Shown piece by piece: positions 6,352 to 9,215 of a stretch of 9,215 nt of DNA (positions are counted from its first letter, which is position 1; each line of letters begins with the position of its first letter). The notes beneath the pieces are model-generated. The model had not been told where the DNA came from. It ran no database searches and saw only the letters and a list, made by a program, of their open reading frames with translations. Both the position numbers and the translations under genes were made by a program. This DNA comes from Spirochaetales bacterium (GTDB lineage: Bacteria; Spirochaetota; Spirochaetia; DSM-27196; SLST01), in contig JANQQY010000095.1 of the NCBI GenBank assembly GCA_028284845.1, forward strand, positions 1 through 9,215, given 5' to 3'.

Positions 6352-7218
6352 ATGAAAACCAAGGTCTTACTCGTTGCTGCCCTCGTGGCGCTTGTGGCGT
6401 CGCTCGGCGTTGCACAAGACTTCACCCTTTCGCCGACGTTCGGAAGTGTCGAACTGGAAGCGGGGTTCTTTCCCGATCCACACACGGTAAGCATCACGGC
6501 CGGGGGATCGATCGATCTCTCCGCTCTTGGATTCTACGGATTCGTTGCAGATGCTCCCGACTACGATCTCTACTATGAAGGAGATGGACTGACGCTCTAC
6601 ATCTACGTGGAGTTTGCAGAAGATGACACGGTCCTCTTGGTGAACGCACCGGACGGCCAATGGCACTTCAGTGATGATGAGATGGGACTCAACCCGGGAA
6701 TCGAGTTCCCCGACGCGCAGAGCGGGCTCTATGACATCTGGGTGGGCACCTTTAGCGAGGATCTTGTTCAATCCTCCCTCGCGATATCAGAGATCGGATT
6801 TGATGTCGCTGCTATGGTCGGTTCGGGTCCGGATTGGACGCTCGATCCTACGTACGGAACGCTGGAGCTGAGCTCCGGGTTCGCCGACGACCCGCGAACG
6901 ATCTCGTTGACCGCCGGCGGCCGCGAGGACATCAGTTCGCTGGGATTCTACGGCTTTGTGGCGACCGCTCCAGACCTCGATCTCTACTACGAGGCGGGAT
7001 CGTTCTCGCTCTACATCTACGTTTCGGAGCAGAGTCAGGACACGGTGCTGTTGATCAACGATCCGAACGGTGAGTGGTACTACAGTGACGACGAGATCGG
7101 GTCCCAACCAGGTATTGAGTTCTCGAATCCCCCCACCGGACTCTACAGCATCTGGGTTGGCACCTTCGGCGACGGTATGACCAGCGCCGAACTCTCCATC
7201 TCGGAGTTTGGCTGGTAG
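6352..7218 (+). CDS. Secreted protein with two tandem 128-residue beta-rich domains
   Basis: The 288-residue product begins with a clear signal peptide (MKTK, then a Leu/Val/Ala core, likely cut after GVAQ or nearby at residues 19-22), so it is exported. The mature part is two copies of one domain, residues 23-150 and 161-288, each 128 long, joined by a 10-residue linker. Shared blocks include LGFYGFVA, DLYYE, LYIYV, DTVLL, SDDE, PGIEF and IWVGTF. The DTVLLxNxPxGxW...DDExG...IWVGTF signature is recognisable from many uncharacterised bacterial secreted proteins and recalls pre-peptidase C-terminal (PPC)-like beta-sandwiches. The acidic DPNG and SDDE loops could bind calcium. No catalytic motif is seen, so a binding or structural role is more likely than an enzyme. 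The start is set by GGAGG five bases upstream. A related gene faces it downstream. Confidence 0.85.
   Translation: MKTKVLLVAALVALVASLGVAQDFTLSPTFGSVELEAGFFPDPHTVSITAGGSIDLSALGFYGFVADAPDYDLYYEGDGLTLYIYVEFAEDDTVLLVNAPDGQWHFSDDEMGLNPGIEFPDAQSGLYDIWVGTFSEDLVQSSLAISEIGFDVAAMVGSGPDWTLDPTYGTLELSSGFADDPRTISLTAGGREDISSLGFYGFVATAPDLDLYYEAGSFSLYIYVSEQSQDTVLLINDPNGEWYYSDDEIGSQPGIEFSNPPTGLYSIWVGTFGDGMTSAELSISEFGW
6418..6801 (+). repeat. Domain repeat unit 1 of the secreted protein
   Basis: Encodes residues 23-150, from DFTLSPTFG to SEIGF. An ungapped hand alignment with unit 2 gives 74 identical positions of 128 (about 58%). Confidence 0.85.
6832..7215 (+). repeat. Domain repeat unit 2 of the secreted protein
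   Basis: Encodes residues 161-288, from DWTLDPTYG to SEFGW, and ends right at the stop codon. It has the same length as unit 1 with no gap needed, indicating an internal in-frame duplication. Confidence 0.85.
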
Positions 7219-7243
7219 CGGCTCTCACCCCGACGTTTAATCA

Positions 7244-7289
7244 TGCGGATACCCACAGACACGCCGTGCGCGCTCTGGGGGTGTCCGCA
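7244..7289 (+). terminator. Long hairpin after the two-domain gene, possible terminator
   Basis: The arms TGCGGATACCCACAGA (7244-7259) and TCTGGGGGTGTCCGCA (7274-7289) pair over 16 positions with one G-U wobble and one A-G mismatch, around a 14-base loop. The hairpin begins 26 bases after the stop at 7218. It is followed by a pyrimidine-rich tract (7290-7327) instead of a clean T-run, so it may terminate imperfectly or mainly protect the 3' end. Its placement between convergent genes fits a terminator. Confidence 0.55.
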
Positions 7290-7324
7290 CCTACCTCTTC
7301 CGCTTCTTTGATTCCTCTTCTGCT

Positions 7325-7359
7325 CCCTGAACAGGAAGTACGCGGTTCAGGGCTCCTGT
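7325..7359. terminator. Second inverted repeat between the convergent genes, with two alternative pairings
   Basis: CCCTGAAC (7325-7332) and GTTCAGGG (7345-7352) form a perfect 8-bp stem with a 12-base loop. Overlapping it, ACAGGA (7331-7336) and TCCTGT (7354-7359) also pair perfectly, and the two stems exclude each other. It lies 12-46 bases beyond the stop of the minus-strand gene, where a terminator would be expected. No T-tract follows on either strand, so the role is uncertain. Confidence 0.4.
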
Positions 7360-7370
7360 CACACGACCGA

Positions 7371-7880
7371 CTAGAAATATCCGAGTTCCGAGATGAACAA
7401 CGTGCCGGTCACTGAGTCTTCAGCCCACGTACCGACCCAAATGTCATATCTGCCGCTTGGTGGACTTGTAATCCCGAATGCAGGGTCGAGACCATCGTCG
7501 TTGTCATCCATGACCCACCAATCTCCGTCCGGATCGTTTATCAGGAGGAAGGTATCCGCAGACGTTTCGGCTGCGAACGAGAAGTAGAGGTCTGACTCTC
7601 CGGTCGTTTCGAAGTAGAAGGATACATCAGGTCCCGGTCCATAGATCCAACCGGAAACAGAGACTTCAAGCCGGCGACTGAAGTAGTCACTGGATAGATC
7701 CCGATCTGCGTCAAACCACGTACCGCCGCCGGCCGTCATTCGGTGTTCTACCGGATCCGGGGTGAACCCTTCCGCCAACGAAATCGTGTCTAACGGCTCT
7801 CCGAATACGTTGGGAAGGTCTGAGAAGGTTGAAGCAACAAGGACACATGCGAAGAGCACAAAACTCATTGTCCGTTTCAT
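7371..7880 (-). CDS. Secreted single-domain paralogue of the facing two-domain protein
   Basis: From ATG 7880 the product is 169 residues. A signal peptide (MKRT, then a hydrophobic core to about residue 18, likely cut near NVFG at 24-27) indicates export. The mature part is one domain related to the repeats at 6418-7215. Shared features are SLAEGFTPDP followed by TAGG, ADTFLLINDPDGDW (108-121), an acidic MDDNDDGLDP block and SGRYDIWVGTW, ending in ISELGYF. The middle third differs (SVSGWIYGPGPDVSFYFET), so it is a diverged paralogue and not a recent copy. The Asp-rich loops could bind calcium. The function is unknown. The ATG at 7880 is chosen because AAAGGAGG lies just upstream; the 11-residue extension to 7913 starts before that site. 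Its base composition looks somewhat less GC-rich than its neighbours. Confidence 0.85.
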   Translation of the reverse strand: MKRTMSFVLFACVLVASTFSDLPNVFGEPLDTISLAEGFTPDPVEHRMTAGGGTWFDADRDLSSDYFSRRLEVSVSGWIYGPGPDVSFYFETTGESDLYFSFAAETSADTFLLINDPDGDWWVMDDNDDGLDPAFGITSPPSGRYDIWVGTWAEDSVTGTLFISELGYF

Positions 7881-7884
7881 CGAG

Positions 7885-7892
7885 CCTCCTTT
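7885..7892 (-). promoter_or_regulatory. Strong ribosome binding site of the single-domain secreted protein
   Basis: AAAGGAGG on the minus strand ends 4 bases before ATG 7880. It decides the start in favour of MKRTMSF over the longer reading frame. Confidence 0.8.
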
Positions 7893-7902
7893 GAGAACCC
7901 CA

Positions 7903-7932
7903 ATCATCTGCAACTACCCATCCCACTGTCAA
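7903..7932 (-). promoter_or_regulatory. Candidate sigma-70-type promoter for the single-domain secreted protein
   Basis: On the minus strand a perfect TTGACA (7932-7927) is followed after 18 bases by GATGAT (7908-7903), a four-of-six match to TATAAT. It lies about 23 bases upstream of ATG 7880, in the 80-base gap after the cyclase-like gene, so this gene may be transcribed on its own. The -10 match is weak. Confidence 0.42.
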
Positions 7933-7960
7933 TGTCGACGTCACTCGTCGGCTATTGCGC

Positions 7961-9208
7961 TTATCTGAGTGCCGCCCGATCAATCTCGTGCACAGGCGAT
8001 TCAACCATATCGACATCGTGTCGCGCGCTCGAACGCATGGTGCCTCGGACGCGAGCGAATGCGTCGTTGGTTACCATGAGCCTGCCTCCTGTTGAAGCTG
8101 ATCGGTCGGCCACTCTGCGCGCTGTCTCAACGGTCTCAGCTGACAGCGCCACCTCTGTTTGGGAGAGTACGCTGGCCGGGCCGGTATGAACCCCGACGCC
8201 GATTTGTATGGGTGCCAGTCCGTCTGCTTCGCGCTCGCGGTTGAGAGCGTCCGAACTCTCCAAGACCCTGTCGGCTGCTCGAACCGCCATCTCCTCGTCT
8301 GCGTCTCTGCTCCGCGACCCGCCAAAGAGGGCCACGACACCGCGATCGGTGATCGCATGTACCGTTCCTCCAAAGGTCACGATCGCCTCTGAGACATCGG
8401 TGAAGGTCCTGCTCAGAACGCCGACGAGCTCCTCGCGCGACCTCGTCGCGGCGAGAGTGTCGACGTTCGCAATGTCGCAGACGAGGGCGGCGACCAGCTC
8501 ACCATTGTTCGATGACGAAAGGGTCTGAGCGCTCGTCTGAGCGGCGATTTCGGTGGCAATTACGCGAACCAGACCCTCTCGAGCGCGGTCGGTTGATCTG
8601 CGGGCGCGTTCCTCGCCGAACTCCGCCGCCAGCGCCTCGGCGAGGCCGCGACGCGAACGGGCGGCGATCATTGCCAGGAGTCCGGTGAGCATTCCAAGGA
8701 AGGTGCACTGCTGCACAAAGAGAGCGACGCTCACGTAGGGACCCATGAGGGCCGTGAACATGGGAGCGATGACCGTCCGCCCGGTAGCGAGCGCCCAGAT
8801 GAATACCAACGTGTACGAGATGATCGAGAGGATGCCGCCGGTGACGACAAGGCTCGTCGAGAACCGAAGGCCGGCAAGCCCGATGATAAGGAAGTACCCG
8901 AGGAATGCCGCTCCTTTGAACGATGCATGTGTTCCAACCGCAACCAGGATTCCGGTCACGATCGCCACTTCCGAAACAACGCTCACGTAGGGAAGCCAGT
9001 CGAGCCGATTGTTGCTCCGAAGCATGAGGAGTGCCATGACGCCCAGGCTCACGAGGAAGGGACCGGCGAAGAGCATGCCTTGGAAGGCCGGCCGGGAGGT
9101 CTCTCCACCAGTGAGGGCTGCGAGCAGCCCAATCGAGACGCCAATGGCGATATGGCCGTAGTTGACGAGTCGTTCGTTCCGACGCTGTTCCTGGCGCACG
9201 TAACGCAT
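7961..9208 (-). CDS. Membrane protein with a class III adenylate/guanylate cyclase-like domain, probably catalytically impaired
   Basis: The visible product is 415 residues. About six membrane helices occupy residues 17-181, followed by a charged, coiled-coil-like signalling helix (183-228) and a class III nucleotidyl cyclase homology domain (about 238-385). The first metal-binding Asp is kept (Asp245 in VCDIAN). The second, expected 44 residues later, is Arg289 in GGTVHAITDRGVVALFG; Asp288 is next to it. The substrate-selecting Lys is replaced by Ala285 and the transition-state Asn by Glu361 (in VETARR), while Arg365 and the HTGP turn (341-344) remain. It may be a pseudo-cyclase or a nucleotide-binding sensor. 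ATG 9208 lies only 7 bases from the window edge and no ribosome site is visible, so the true start could be further upstream. Confidence 0.82.
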   Translation of the reverse strand: MRYVRQEQRRNERLVNYGHIAIGVSIGLLAALTGGETSRPAFQGMLFAGPFLVSLGVMALLMLRSNNRLDWLPYVSVVSEVAIVTGILVAVGTHASFKGAAFLGYFLIIGLAGLRFSTSLVVTGGILSIISYTLVFIWALATGRTVIAPMFTALMGPYVSVALFVQQCTFLGMLTGLLAMIAARSRRGLAEALAAEFGEERARRSTDRAREGLVRVIATEIAAQTSAQTLSSSNNGELVAALVCDIANVDTLAATRSREELVGVLSRTFTDVSEAIVTFGGTVHAITDRGVVALFGGSRSRDADEEMAVRAADRVLESSDALNREREADGLAPIQIGVGVHTGPASVLSQTEVALSAETVETARRVADRSASTGGRLMVTNDAFARVRGTMRSSARHDVDMVESPVHEIDRAALR

Positions 9209-9215
9209 GGCCGTG

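Noticed and set aside
7371..7880. Lipoprotein signal in the single-domain secreted protein (Cys12 in LFAC)
   Set aside because: Phe at -2 does not fit a lipobox and the Cys lies within the hydrophobic core, too early for lipoprotein cleavage.
7936..7950. CGACG...CGTCG inverted repeat as a terminator of the cyclase-like gene
   Set aside because: It is only a 5-bp stem with no T-tract, and is common by chance in GC-rich DNA.

Overview
The window is bacterial: dense genes, Shine-Dalgarno sites, some GTG starts, GC-rich by eye. The host looks like a free-living bacterium that degrades glycans and signals with cyclic nucleotides. The mix of membrane-bound class III cyclase-like and EAL proteins would fit a spirochaete, but this placement is tentative. 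No rRNA, tRNA, CRISPR array, transposase or attachment site was seen.

Left block (1-4142, plus strand): a tightly packed five-gene run. It holds the C-terminal end of a putative DUF4038-type glycoside hydrolase (collagen-binding-like domain), a classical short-chain dehydrogenase overlapping it by ATGA, and a GH29 alpha-L-fucosidase with an unexpected ribbon-helix-helix-like domain at its N-terminus. These are followed by a stand-alone homocysteine S-methyltransferase-family protein whose start overlaps the fucosidase stop, and a membrane-anchored SAM methyltransferase resembling the FAM173/ATPSC-KMT lysine methyltransferases. The first three genes suggest intracellular handling of fucosylated or other plant/algal oligosaccharides. 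Why two methyl-transfer genes follow is unclear.

Middle (4081-6183, minus strand): a large seven-helix membrane protein with a degenerate GGDEF domain and an EAL domain keeping its catalytic motifs, predicted to be a c-di-GMP phosphodiesterase. Its 3' end overlaps the methyltransferase gene by 62 bp, tail to tail.

Right block (6352-9208): two related secreted proteins face each other. The plus-strand one has two domain copies of exactly 128 residues; the minus-strand one has a single divergent copy. Between their 3' ends lie two hairpins. Upstream of the single-copy gene on the minus strand is a six-helix membrane protein with a class III cyclase-like domain that has lost several key catalytic residues, so it is probably a pseudo-cyclase or sensor.

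The items most worth a second look are the RHH-GH29 fusion, the predicted pseudo-cyclase, and the facing secreted paralogues flanked by two membrane signalling proteins.
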